Shown here: positions 16,612-24,792 of the stretch, piece by piece
Layout of the letters: each line of letters begins with the position of its first letter
Position numbering within the stretch: the stretch's first letter is position 1
From: a bacterium
Lineage (GTDB): Bacteria; Acidobacteriota; Thermoanaerobaculia; Multivoradales; J023
DNA: 37,223 nt
Direction: 5' to 3'
Assembly (NCBI GenBank): GCA_024226315.1
Contig: JAAELT010000279.1
Coordinates: 1-37,223, forward strand
The notes under the pieces: generated by a model
Databases searched by the model: none
The model's input: the letters and a program-made list of their open reading frames with translations, nothing else
Told to the model about the DNA's origin: nothing
Program-made: the position numbers and the translations under genes

Positions 16612-17757
16612 TCAAGTCCTCCTCAAGGCGTCGACGATGGTCAAGCGCTGGGCCTGCAAAGCCGGGATCGCGCCCGAGATGAAACCCATGGCGGCCAGCA
16701 GAGCCAGCCCCACCCAGACGCCGGTCCACGGCAGGTAGAGGGTGGGCAGTATCGAGCCGCCGAGGTCGAAGGCCCGGGTCAGGAGCGTCACCAGGGCGAG
16801 CCCGGCGCCGCCGCCCAGCAGCGTCACCAGGTACGACTCACCCAGCACCATGCCCAGGACGTGCGAATCGGTGAAGCCCAGGGTCTTGAGCACCCCGAGC
16901 TCGTTGATCCGCTCGCGCACCGACAGCGCCATGGTGTTGCCGGATACCAGCAGAAGGGTGAAGAACACGACCACCAGGATCGAGATCACGATCTTGCCGA
17001 TGTTGCCGATCTGGTTGGCGAAGCCCTGAGCGAAAGCCTTCTCGGTCGAGGTCTTGGTCTCGGCCGAGGAGTTGGCGAAGAGCCGGTCGATCTCGGCAGC
17101 GATCTGCGCCGACCGTTCGGGATCGTCGATCTTCAGAATGTACCAGCCGACGACGTTGTCGAAGCCGGTGGTCTCGGCCAGGTAGTCGAAGTGGAAGAAG
17201 AAGTTGGTGGTGTCGAAACCCTTGTCGGCATCGTAGATACCCTCGATGGTGAACTCCCAGGCGGAGTCGTCAGGGGTGCGCCAGATGGTGCCCTGGATCG
17301 GGATCCGGTCGCCCACCTGCCAGCCGAAGCGGTCCGCCGTCTGGCGACCGACGAGGGCGCCCGTGCGATTCTCGAACCAGGCCTGCTTCTGCTCCTCCGG
17401 CAACCGCGCCTCCGGATACAGGGCCAGGTAACTCTCGGGGCTCACCGCGAACTGGGCGAAGAAGTTCTTCGGATCCTGGTAGACGCCGCCGAACCAGGTG
17501 GCATGGGCGACCGAGGCGACTCCCTCGACCGCCTCGATCTTGTTGCCGTAGCCCTTGGGCAGCGGCTGGATGAGAGACACCTTGTGGATGGTGATCAGGC
17601 GGTCGAGGCCGGCAATCTCGACGCCGACTCCGAAGGCCGTCTTGACCGCGAAGAGCGCGCCGAAGAGCACGAACGCGATGAAGATCGAGAGCAGGTTCAG
17701 CAGGGTGCGGATCGGCTTGCGCATCAGGTTGCGCCAGATGAGGTAGAGGAACTTCAT
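16612..17757 (-). CDS. FtsX/MacB-type ABC permease, first of the pair
   Basis: 381 residues beginning MKFLYLIWRNLMRKPIRTLL, with N-terminal helix LLSIFIAFVLFGALFAVKTA, a periplasmic domain (about 45-255), and the C-terminal FtsX helices IVISILVVVFFTLLLVSGNT, SYLVTLLGGGAGLALVTLLT and GVWVGLALLAAMGFISGAIP. The coupling motif is RERINELGVLKTLGFTDSHV. The start at 17757 overlaps the ATPase stop in an ATGA arrangement; the frame stays open far upstream through the ATPase gene but that is not coding. It differs clearly from the second permease, so the exporter is probably a heterodimer with one ATPase type, in contrast to the single fused MacB. Confidence 0.92.
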   Translation of the reverse strand: MKFLYLIWRNLMRKPIRTLLNLLSIFIAFVLFGALFAVKTAFGVGVEIAGLDRLITIHKVSLIQPLPKGYGNKIEAVEGVASVAHATWFGGVYQDPKNFFAQFAVSPESYLALYPEARLPEEQKQAWFENRTGALVGRQTADRFGWQVGDRIPIQGTIWRTPDDSAWEFTIEGIYDADKGFDTTNFFFHFDYLAETTGFDNVVGWYILKIDDPERSAQIAAEIDRLFANSSAETKTSTEKAFAQGFANQIGNIGKIVISILVVVFFTLLLVSGNTMALSVRERINELGVLKTLGFTDSHVLGMVLGESYLVTLLGGGAGLALVTLLTRAFDLGGSILPTLYLPWTGVWVGLALLAAMGFISGAIPALQAQRLTIVDALRRT

Positions 17758-18488
17758 GCCACCGCCTCGGCGGCCCGCATCTCCGCGATCTCCGCCTCCG
17801 ACATCAACATCCCCTTGTTGAGGTACACGGTGCGCTGGGCGCGCGCCGCGGCATGGGGATCGTGCGTCACCATGATGATGGTCTTGCCGTGGTCGCGGTT
17901 GAGCGCCACCAGCAGGTCGAGGATCTCGTCGCCGGACTTGCTGTCGAGATCGCCGGTCGGCTCGTCGCACAGCAGGAGGGTAGGATCCGAGACGATCGCC
18001 CGGGCGATCCCCACCCGTTGCTCCTGACCGCCCGAGAGCTGGCGCGGGTAGTGCTTGGCGCGGTTGGCCAGGCCCACCACGTCGAGCGCGGTGGCGACGT
18101 GTTTCGCCCTCTGCTTGCGCGACAACGTGGTCAGCAGCAGCGGCAGCTCGACGTTGCGCTCGGCGGTCAGCACCGGCAGCAGGTTGTAGAACTGGAACAC
18201 GAAACCGATGTGCCGAGAGCGCCACTTGGCGAGCTGGCGGCCGGAAGCCTTGTCGACCCGCTCGCCGGCTACCGCCACGACTCCCGAGGTCGGACGGTCG
18301 AGGCCGCCGATCAGGTTCAGCAGCGTGGTCTTGCCCGACCCCGACGGCCCCATGAGGGCCAGAAAGTCTCCCTCTGGCACTTTGAGATCGAGGTTCTGCA
18401 AAACGTCGATCTTCTCCGAGCCGCGAGTGTAGATCTTGTGGACCCCCTCGACCCGCACCAGAGCTTCCTTGTCCGTGCTATCCGTCAT
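17754..18488 (-). CDS. ABC ATPase of the MacB/LolD class
   Basis: 244 residues. Walker A GPSGSGKTTLLNLIGGLDRP at about residues 46-65, Q-loop FVFQFYNLLPVLTAERNVEL (the F-Q-x-x-N-L-L-P form typical of the MacB/LolD/FtsE class), signature LSGGQEQRVGIARAI, Walker B LLLCDEPTGDLDSKSG, and H-loop MVTHDP. All catalytic elements are intact. It powers the two FtsX-type permeases encoded directly after it (4-base ATGA overlap). GAGGTGAT precedes the ATG. A short repeat-containing spacer separates it from the adaptor gene upstream. Confidence 0.95.
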   Translation of the reverse strand: MTDSTDKEALVRVEGVHKIYTRGSEKIDVLQNLDLKVPEGDFLALMGPSGSGKTTLLNLIGGLDRPTSGVVAVAGERVDKASGRQLAKWRSRHIGFVFQFYNLLPVLTAERNVELPLLLTTLSRKQRAKHVATALDVVGLANRAKHYPRQLSGGQEQRVGIARAIVSDPTLLLCDEPTGDLDSKSGDEILDLLVALNRDHGKTIIMVTHDPHAAARAQRTVYLNKGMLMSEAEIAEMRAAEAVA

Positions 18489-18500
18489 CGGATCACCTCA

Positions 18501-18552
18501 CGTTCTGATTCGTTCTGTCGGTCAATGCGACGACTGTCTGCCAATGCGACGA
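18501..18552. repeat. Short tandem direct repeats in operon spacer
   Basis: The 69-base gap between the adaptor and ATPase genes contains CGTTCTG twice (18501-18507 and 18511-18517, 10-base period) and CAATGCGACGA twice (18523-18533 and 18542-18552, 19-base period). They could be protein-binding half-sites or slippage products; I see no promoter tied to them. Confidence 0.5.
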
Positions 18553-18557
18553 GACTC

Positions 18558-19775
18558 TCACTCGACCTTCACTCGGTCGCCGTTCGCCAGGTCTTCCGGC
18601 CCTTCGACGACGACCTCGTCGCCGGCACCGAGGCCGGCCTCGACGACCACACGATCCCCATTCTGGGGACCGACGCGGATCGCTCGGCGCTCGACCACCT
18701 CACCCTCGATCACGAAGACCATGTCTTGCGAGCCGTCGCGGCGCAGCGCCTGCGACGGGATGGTCCAGCGAGGCGCGGCGCTGCCCTGGTCGCCGGCTTC
18801 CGGCTCCTCGGTGTCCAGGAACGAGACCTTGACGCCCATGTCCGGCAAGATGCGTGGGTCGAGCTCATCGAAGCCGATGCGCACACGCACGGTGGCCTTC
18901 TGGCGATCCGCCGTCGGCACGGTGGTGATTACCGCGGCTGGAATCTTCCAGCCGGGATAGGCGTCGAGGATCGCCACCACCCTCTGGTCCGCCTCGACCC
19001 GGTTGATGTAGGCCTCGTTGACGTCGACCTCGATCTCGAGCGAGCCCATGTCCACCAGCGTGCACACGCCGGTGCGGGTGAAACCACCGCCGGCCGAGAT
19101 CGGCGAGATCATCTCGCCGGGCTGCGCGTTCTTGGTCACCGCGACGCCGGCGAAGGGCGCGCGGATGAAGGTGTCGTCGACGTCCTGGCGACGCAGCTCG
19201 ACCTGGCGCTGCGCCACCGCCACCTGCTCGCGGCCGAGAGCGAGGCGCGCGCTCAAGGCGTCGTGGCCGGCCTGCGCGGCGTCGAGCTGCGCCTGGCTCG
19301 AGACTTCCTGGGAAACCAGCTGCCGCTGGCGGCCGAGTGTGCGCAGGGCGTCGGCCAGGAGAACTTGCGTTTCCGCCAGCGAGCCACGCGCGGATCCCAG
19401 CTGGGCCTCCGCCAGCGCCAGCAGCCGCGTGGCCGTCGCGTCGTCCAGCCGCGCCAGGAGCTGGCCCTCGGCGATCTCCATGCCCTCCTCCACCAGCACC
19501 TCGACCACCTTGCCGGTGATCTTCGACGACACCGTGGCCCGCAGTCGGGCCGTGACATAGCCCGAAGCGTCGAGCACCGTGGCCTCGGCAACGCCGGCGC
19601 CGGCCTTCTCGACCCCGGCGATCCGTACCTCGGCGACGGAGCCGCGCCCGAGCCACCACCAGCCGCCGGCTGCGGCCAGAACCAACAGCAGCGCGATCAC
19701 CGCCAGCACCCAGCGATTGCCAGGACGCCGGGCCTTGTCGGTGCGGTCGATGCGCAGCTCTTTCAGACGATCCAT
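18558..19775 (-). CDS. HlyD/MacA-like periplasmic adaptor
   Basis: 405-residue membrane-fusion protein. Membrane anchor at about 22-45 (WVLAVIALLLVLAAAGGWWW), first lipoyl half at about 78-108 (ATVSSKITGKVVEVLVEEGM), an alpha-hairpin of about 90 residues (LLALAEAQLGSARGSLAETQ ... ALGREQVAVAQRQVELRRQD), second lipoyl half DTFIRAPFAGVAVTKNAQPG, then beta-barrel and membrane-proximal domains ending NGDRVKVE. It heads the export operon with the ATPase and two permeases; together these resemble MacAB or an RND-free type I-like efflux set, without an outer-membrane factor gene in this window. Divergent from the cystathionine synthase/lyase gene. Confidence 0.93.
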   Translation of the reverse strand: MDRLKELRIDRTDKARRPGNRWVLAVIALLLVLAAAGGWWWLGRGSVAEVRIAGVEKAGAGVAEATVLDASGYVTARLRATVSSKITGKVVEVLVEEGMEIAEGQLLARLDDATATRLLALAEAQLGSARGSLAETQVLLADALRTLGRQRQLVSQEVSSQAQLDAAQAGHDALSARLALGREQVAVAQRQVELRRQDVDDTFIRAPFAGVAVTKNAQPGEMISPISAGGGFTRTGVCTLVDMGSLEIEVDVNEAYINRVEADQRVVAILDAYPGWKIPAAVITTVPTADRQKATVRVRIGFDELDPRILPDMGVKVSFLDTEEPEAGDQGSAAPRWTIPSQALRRDGSQDMVFVIEGEVVERRAIRVGPQNGDRVVVEAGLGAGDEVVVEGPEDLANGDRVKVE

Positions 19776-19854
19776 CGATGTGTCCTCCGAGTGCGAAGTA
19801 CGCGCGCTCCTTCGCTCGGTTCGGTCCGAATCGGTGAGCGGCGCCTTAAGGCCG

Positions 19855-19904
19855 GTGAACGGAGAGTCGGGTCTCGGTTACAATCCGCGAGTTTAACGAC
19901 TCTC
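19855..19904 (+). promoter_or_regulatory. Promoter of the cystathionine synthase/lyase gene with flanking inverted repeat
   Basis: GTGAAC (19855-19860), an 18-base spacer and TACAAT (19879-19884) form a good sigma70-like promoter, giving a leader of about 70 bases. A perfect 8-bp inverted repeat, GAGAGTCG (19862-19869) and CGACTCTC (19897-19904), flanks the -10 box and would suit a dimeric regulator. I checked the leader for SAM-II riboswitch hallmarks and did not find them. Confidence 0.45.
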
Positions 19905-19963
19905 GTACCTATCGGCGGCGACCGACCGCCCAACCGATTCGCCCTTCCTCAGGAGATCCTTCC

Positions 19964-21163
<1,200 letters not shown>

Positions 21164-21171
21164 CGGGGCCC

Positions 21172-21210
21172 AGAAATGAAAGAGGCAGCCGCCTGGCACT
21201 AGCGGCTGCC
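21172..21210 (-). terminator. Intrinsic terminator, minus strand (distal, after riboswitch)
   Basis: Perfect 9-bp stem GGCAGCCGC (21184-21192) with GCGGCTGCC (21202-21210), 9-base loop. On the minus strand it is followed by TCTTTCATTTCT, a U-rich tract, so it should stop transcripts coming from the riboswitch before they enter the cystathionine synthase/lyase gene. On the plus strand it may also serve as the 3' hairpin of that gene, but no U-run follows there. Confidence 0.6.
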
Positions 21211-21228
21211 GATACGCCACGAGAAATC

Positions 21229-21250
21229 GAAGAAAAGGGGATCCCTCCCC
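21229..21250 (-). terminator. Short terminator-like hairpin directly after the riboswitch aptamer
   Basis: Minus strand GGGGA (21250-21246), GNRA-type loop GGGA, TCCCC (21241-21237), then TTTTCTT. The stem is only 5 bp but all but one pair is G-C and a U-run follows. The GGGG at 21267-21264, just after the aptamer's 3' strand, could pair with the UCCCC instead, which would be a simple ligand-controlled terminator/antiterminator switch. That alternative pairing is inference. Confidence 0.45.
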
Positions 21251-21263
21251 AGATCAGCTCACA

Positions 21264-21382
21264 CCCCGTATGGCAACCCGGCGGTCTCCAGTCGTTCCGG
21301 ACCGGGCATCAGTTTCGGAACGACCAGAGATCCGTGGCTTTGCGTCACCAGTTTTCACCGGTTTTGCTTTTGGCGAGGATTC
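21264..21382 (-). ncRNA. GEMM-I class cyclic-dinucleotide riboswitch, probable GEMM-Ib (3',3'-cGAMP type)
   Basis: Read on the minus strand: AAAAGCAAAACC (from 21371), then P1b ACCGGU-GAAA-ACUGGU (21362-21347), a perfect 6-bp stem with the conserved GAAA tetraloop. Next is the invariant GACGCAAAGCC (21346-21336). An 18-bp P2 stem follows, 21334-21316 pairing with 21299-21282 (one bulged A, two G-U pairs). The element closes with GCCGGGUUGCC, ending at 21272. These are the signature elements of the class I c-di-GMP riboswitch in correct order and spacing. Aligning GCAAA with the Vibrio Vc2 aptamer puts A (position 21368) where Vc2 has G20; the C92 equivalent (21272) is kept. A at 20 defines the GEMM-Ib variants that prefer 3',3'-cyclic AMP-GMP. 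A promoter lies just upstream and terminator-like hairpins downstream; no sense-strand gene follows. Confidence 0.85.
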
Positions 21383-21399
21383 CACCTCATCTCCGCACT

Positions 21400-21428
21400 A
21401 TTGTCCGACGCCCGCCGGGCGTTGACAA
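21400..21428 (-). promoter_or_regulatory. Promoter of the riboswitch RNA, within a palindrome
   Basis: Minus strand TTGTCA (21428-21423), 17-base spacer, GACAAT (21405-21400); transcription would begin near 21393, about 20 bases before the conserved aptamer core. The same stretch is a long imperfect palindrome: ATTGTC...GACAAT outside and ACGCCCG-G-CGGGCGT inside. This could be a regulator site, or a hairpin backing up the terminator of the upstream signalling operon. Confidence 0.55.
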
Positions 21429-21455
21429 TCGGGGAATCCCTGAACTTCGGGTTCG

Positions 21456-21484
21456 AAAAACCTGAGCGCCCTCGACCGGGGCGC
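21456..21484 (-). terminator. Intrinsic terminator of the signalling operon
   Basis: Minus strand GCGCCC (21484-21479), 7-base loop, GGGCGC (21471-21466), then TCAGG and five Ts (21460-21456). It lies 6 bases after the NarL-type regulator gene and separates that operon from the riboswitch promoter. Confidence 0.65.
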
Positions 21485-21489
21485 GTGAT

Positions 21490-22137
21490 CTAGATCGAGG
21501 TCAGGCCTTCGCGCACGGCGTACTTGGTGAGCTCGGCGATCGAGTGCACGTCGAGCTTGGCCATGATCTTCTGCCGGTGGCTCTCGACCGTCTTGACGCT
21601 GACTCGGAGCTCCGCCGCGATGTCCTTGGTGGTATTGCCCTCGGCGGTCAGCTGCAACACCTCGCGCTGCCGGGCCGTGAGCAGCGAGAAGACCGAGGCG
21701 TCGATCCCGGTGCGGTGCTCCACGAAGTCCTTGATCACCGCGCCGGTCACGCCAGGGCTGAGGTAGGTCCGGTCGTCCGCCACCGTACGGATCGCCAGGG
21801 CCAGTTCCTGAAAAGCGCTGTCCTTGAGCAGATACCCCGATGCGCCGGCCGAGAACATCTCCCGGACGAAACGCCTGTCCGAGTGCATCGAGAGCGCCAG
21901 GACGTTTGTGTCCGGGACGGCTTCGGCGACCCGGCGGGTCGCCTCGATGCCGTTCAGGTTGGGCATGCCGACGTCCATGACCACCACGTCCGGCTTCATT
22001 TTCGTCACCATGTCGAGGGCCTGACGGCCGTCCTCGGCCTCCGCGACGACGCTGAGGCCCGGTTCCTTTTCGAGCAACGCCCGCAACCCCTGCCGGAACA
22101 TGTTGTGGTCGTCGGCCAACAGCACTCGGATGTTCAT
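21490..22137 (-). CDS. NarL/FixJ-type response regulator
   Basis: 215 residues. Receiver domain at 1-118 with acidic pair D9/D10, phosphoacceptor D55 (VVVMDVGMPNLNG), the switch Ser/Thr near LALSMHSD and Lys of YLLKDSAF. The C-terminal LuxR-type HTH spans about 150-212 (LLTARQREVLQLTAEGNTTK, VSVKTVESHRQKIMAKLDV). All key residues are present, so it should be a phosphorylation-controlled DNA-binding regulator. Its ATG overlaps the stop of the hybrid kinase gene by 4 bases, making the two likely partners. It is the last gene of the operon and is followed by a clear terminator. Confidence 0.95.
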   Translation of the reverse strand: MNIRVLLADDHNMFRQGLRALLEKEPGLSVVAEAEDGRQALDMVTKMKPDVVVMDVGMPNLNGIEATRRVAEAVPDTNVLALSMHSDRRFVREMFSAGASGYLLKDSAFQELALAIRTVADDRTYLSPGVTGAVIKDFVEHRTGIDASVFSLLTARQREVLQLTAEGNTTKDIAAELRVSVKTVESHRQKIMAKLDVHSIAELTKYAVREGLTSI

Positions 22138-23804
22138 GTCGCGGCTCCCGTCGTCTTGGGATGGCTTCTGGTCGCCTCCTGGCCGAGCACGCCCTTCACC
22201 TTCTGGAGCAGATCCGCGGGACCATAGGGTTTCTGCAGGAAGCCGGCCGGGCGCTGGCCTTCGAACTGCTCCTTGACCACCTGTTCGCTGTAGCCGCTCG
22301 ACAGCACCACGGTCACGTCCTGGCGCACGCCCCGCAGCTCGCGCAGCGTCTTGTCACCGGAGAGCCTCGGCATGGTCATGTCGAGCAGTACGAGGGCGAC
22401 GCGGTCGGCTTCCCGCTCGAAGATCTCGACACCCTGGTCTCCGTCCTCGGCGGTGATCACCGTGAAGCCGGCGTCTTCGAGGATCCTCTGCGCCACCGTG
22501 CGCACCGGCTCCTCGTCGTCGATCACCAGCACGGTCTCGGTCCCCGCCAGCTCGATGCCTACCTCGAGCCCGGCGTCGGCGGCGACCGCGGCGGGCTGCT
22601 CGGTCGCCGGCAACAGCACCCGGAACGTCGTCCCCCGGCCTGGCTCACTGCTGACCTTCACACAGCCCCGGTGCCCGCGCACGATCCCCAGAACCGCCGC
22701 CAGCCCGAGCCCGCGGCCGGCGAACTTGGTAGTGAAGAAAGGATCGAAGATCTTCTCGACCGTCTCGCGGCTCATGCCCGGTCCGTCGTCGGTGACGTCG
22801 ATATAGACGTAGGTGCCGACAGCGAGATCCTCCATCAGGTAGGACCCGCTCAGATACTCCTCGTCGCACTCGATCCGGCCGCCCGAGAGCGTGATCACGC
22901 CGTCCTCCTCCGCTACCGCGTCCGCGGCGTTGCTGATCAGGTTCATCAGCAGCTGACGGATCTGGGTCGGATCCGCCTCGATGCCCAGGGGAAACGGTGG
23001 CAGCTCGTCACGAATCCGGGCCTGCTTGGGCAGCGACACTCCGAGCAGATGGATCACCTCGGGCACCAGCTCGCCCAGATCCAGGACCTGGGTCACGAAC
23101 TTGCCCTTGCCCGAGAAGGCGAGCATCTGGTTGCTCAGGTCGGCAGCCCGTTGCGAAGCCGCGACGATCGATTCGAGGTACTTTCGCCGCGGCGAGAAGG
23201 ACGGTTCCTTGGCCAGGGCCAGATCGGCGTTGCCCAGGATGCCGACCAGCAGGTTATTGAAATCGTGAGCAATGCCGCCGGCCAGCACGCCCAGGCTCTC
23301 GAGCTTCTGGGCATGCTGGATCTTGGTTTCCAGACGCCGCCGCTCCTCCTGGGCGCGCTGCCTCTGCCGCGCTTCCTCGATCGCCTGGTGGTGGAGGGCG
23401 CGGTGATCCTCGAGACGCCGGGTCAGGTCGGTGACGTCCTGGATCGAGAGCAGGGCGTCGTACCCGTCCCTCGCTTCGATCGCGGTCACCACCGTGTGCT
23501 GGATCCGCAGCTCACCGTCGGGTAGCGGAGCGGGGATCAGATGACGGTGCAGCTGCGAGGAGAACACGGTCGGCGGACCACCGTCGAAAATCATCTGCAG
23601 ACGCTGCAGATAACGGGGCTCGCGCAGGTGGGCGAAACGCTGGGAGATGTCGGTGCCGAGGATCTCCCTGCGAGGGATTCCCGTCCAGCTCTCCAGGCAG
23701 GTGTTCCAGAAGCGGACCGTGAACGCGGGGCTCAGCACGCAGACGCCGAGCGGAACTTGATCGAGAAGGTCGTAACGCGGGCTGCGGATGGCGGTCTGTT
23801 CCAC
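22134..23804 (-). CDS. PAS-containing hybrid histidine kinase with C-terminal receiver
   Basis: 556 residues, no membrane helix, so a cytoplasmic sensor. PAS-type domain at about 10-128 (LDQVPLGVCVLSPAFTVRFW ... LLSIQDVTDLTRRL), coiled linker to 165, HisKA with GGIAHDFNNLL (phospho-His180), HATPase with N-box LLMNLISNAADAV (278-302), G1 DDGPGM, F-box DPFFTTK and G2 GRGLGLA, then a receiver at 424-542 with DDEE, phosphoacceptor D475 (VLLDMTMPRLSG) and K525. All catalytic residues are in place. The HDFNN form is that of the NtrB-like/ACT hybrid group. Phosphate can pass from H180 to its own receiver, to the NarL-type regulator encoded next (ATGA overlap) or to the CheY-like protein at the operon head. 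The gene begins 8 bases after the CheC-like gene ends. Confidence 0.95.
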   Translation of the reverse strand: MEQTAIRSPRYDLLDQVPLGVCVLSPAFTVRFWNTCLESWTGIPRREILGTDISQRFAHLREPRYLQRLQMIFDGGPPTVFSSQLHRHLIPAPLPDGELRIQHTVVTAIEARDGYDALLSIQDVTDLTRRLEDHRALHHQAIEEARQRQRAQEERRRLETKIQHAQKLESLGVLAGGIAHDFNNLLVGILGNADLALAKEPSFSPRRKYLESIVAASQRAADLSNQMLAFSGKGKFVTQVLDLGELVPEVIHLLGVSLPKQARIRDELPPFPLGIEADPTQIRQLLMNLISNAADAVAEEDGVITLSGGRIECDEEYLSGSYLMEDLAVGTYVYIDVTDDGPGMSRETVEKIFDPFFTTKFAGRGLGLAAVLGIVRGHRGCVKVSSEPGRGTTFRVLLPATEQPAAVAADAGLEVGIELAGTETVLVIDDEEPVRTVAQRILEDAGFTVITAEDGDQGVEIFEREADRVALVLLDMTMPRLSGDKTLRELRGVRQDVTVVLSSGYSEQVVKEQFEGQRPAGFLQKPYGPADLLQKVKGVLGQEATRSHPKTTGAAT

Positions 23805-23812
23805 CCCAGGCC

Positions 23813-24421
23813 TCAGTTGGAAGAGTCGACCCGATCGACCGCGCCGAGTAGGGAGCCGAACGACCGCACCTCGAAGACCAGCAGGATGGTACCCTTGATT
23901 TCCAGATCCTGCACCGCGAACCGGGTGTGGGCGAGCAGCATGGTCGGATCGGGCGCCGAGATCCGGCTCGCCACCAGATGGTCGGGCGAGCCCTCGAAAT
24001 AGGTCGGCAGCTCATAGGTCAGGGGCATCTCGAGCAGGTTGCCGAGCGAACCCATCACGCCGTTGATCACGATGTTGCCCACCTCGCTCAAGGTGCCCGC
24101 CCGCACCGTGTCGAGATCCGGGGTGCCGGGCTCCTCGCCGGTAAGCGCCGCGACCAGCTGTGCCGCCGAGTCGGGCGGGAAGACCAGCGCCGCGGTGCCG
24201 TGGATCGTACCCCGGAAAGGCAGGCGGACGAACGCGTAGGTGCCGTCGCCGCCCGCGTGGCCCAGCTCGGAGGTCAGCTGCGAGATCCGGCAGATCTTGA
24301 CCGAGGGCACGACCAGCTCGATCGGCGAGCCCAGCATCTCGTTGAGCATGCCGGCGGCTCGGCCGACCCCGATGTTCATGAGCTCGGAGAGGGCGTCGAG
24401 TTGCCGGCCGCTTGGCTTCAC
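23813..24421 (-). CDS. cheC: CheC-type phosphatase of CheY-phosphate
   Basis: 202 residues with the two pseudo-symmetric CheC active-site helices: LDALSELMNIGVGRAAGMLN (E13, N16) and LSEVGNIVINGVMGSLGNLL (E113, N116), each with the E-x2-N pair used to position water against the phospho-Asp. Both sites look intact. The family dephosphorylates CheY-type receivers. Here it is coupled by an ATGA overlap to a single-domain CheY-like gene and followed by a hybrid kinase, with no methyl-accepting receptor, CheA, CheW, CheB or CheR in view. It therefore probably tunes a non-chemotaxis phosphorelay. The family is clear; the target is inferred from gene order. Confidence 0.88.
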   Translation of the reverse strand: MKPSGRQLDALSELMNIGVGRAAGMLNEMLGSPIELVVPSVKICRISQLTSELGHAGGDGTYAFVRLPFRGTIHGTAALVFPPDSAAQLVAALTGEEPGTPDLDTVRAGTLSEVGNIVINGVMGSLGNLLEMPLTYELPTYFEGSPDHLVASRISAPDPTMLLAHTRFAVQDLEIKGTILLVFEVRSFGSLLGAVDRVDSSN

Positions 24422-24792
24422 GAGCCTTCCTCGCCCGTCGCCAGGACCTCGGCAACGGCCGAGGCCAGAACCCCCGGTTTGACCGGTTTGTGCAGGACGC
24501 GGGCGGCGCCCAGCTCCAGACAGCGCTTCTCTACTCCTTCCTGGATGTCGGCGGTCAGCACGATCGTGGGGATCTCGGAACCTTGATCCCGCAGGGCCTC
24601 GAGCAATGCAAGGCCGCGCATGTCGGGCATGATGAGATCGGTGAGGATGCAGTCCGGCCGCTGCGTATTCTTGACGGCCAGGGCCTGCTCGCCATCGCCG
24701 GCCTCCTGAACGTCGTAACCTGCCTCGGTCAGCGCCTTGCGAAGAAAACTGCGCTGGAAAGCGGAGTCGTCAACGATGAGGATCGTCGCCAT
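24418..24792 (-). CDS. Single-domain CheY-like response regulator
   Basis: 124 residues: a lone receiver domain with D8/D9, phosphoacceptor D52 (CILTDLIMPDMRG), T80 (TIVLTAD) and K102 (HKPV), all required residues present. No output domain. The start at 24792 gives MATILIVDDS with nothing ahead of the first strand; an in-frame ATG at 24825 would add 11 unlikely residues. First gene of the four-gene operon, overlapping the CheC-like gene by 4 bases. It may act as a phosphate sink or as an output on another protein. Confidence 0.93.
   Translation of the reverse strand: MATILIVDDSAFQRSFLRKALTEAGYDVQEAGDGEQALAVKNTQRPDCILTDLIMPDMRGLALLEALRDQGSEIPTIVLTADIQEGVEKRCLELGAARVLHKPVKPGVLASAVAEVLATGEEGS

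Noticed and set aside
10998..16682. Very long open frames on the plus strand opposite the repeat-protein gene (653 and 1240 codons)
   Set aside because: They are antisense shadows caused by high G+C and the repeated coding sequence; translations are low-complexity Gly/Arg/Val/Asp strings with no domain, signal or ribosome site.
19885..19963. SAM-type riboswitch before the cystathionine synthase/lyase gene
   Set aside because: The leader is short and has none of the SAM-II or other SAM aptamer signatures.
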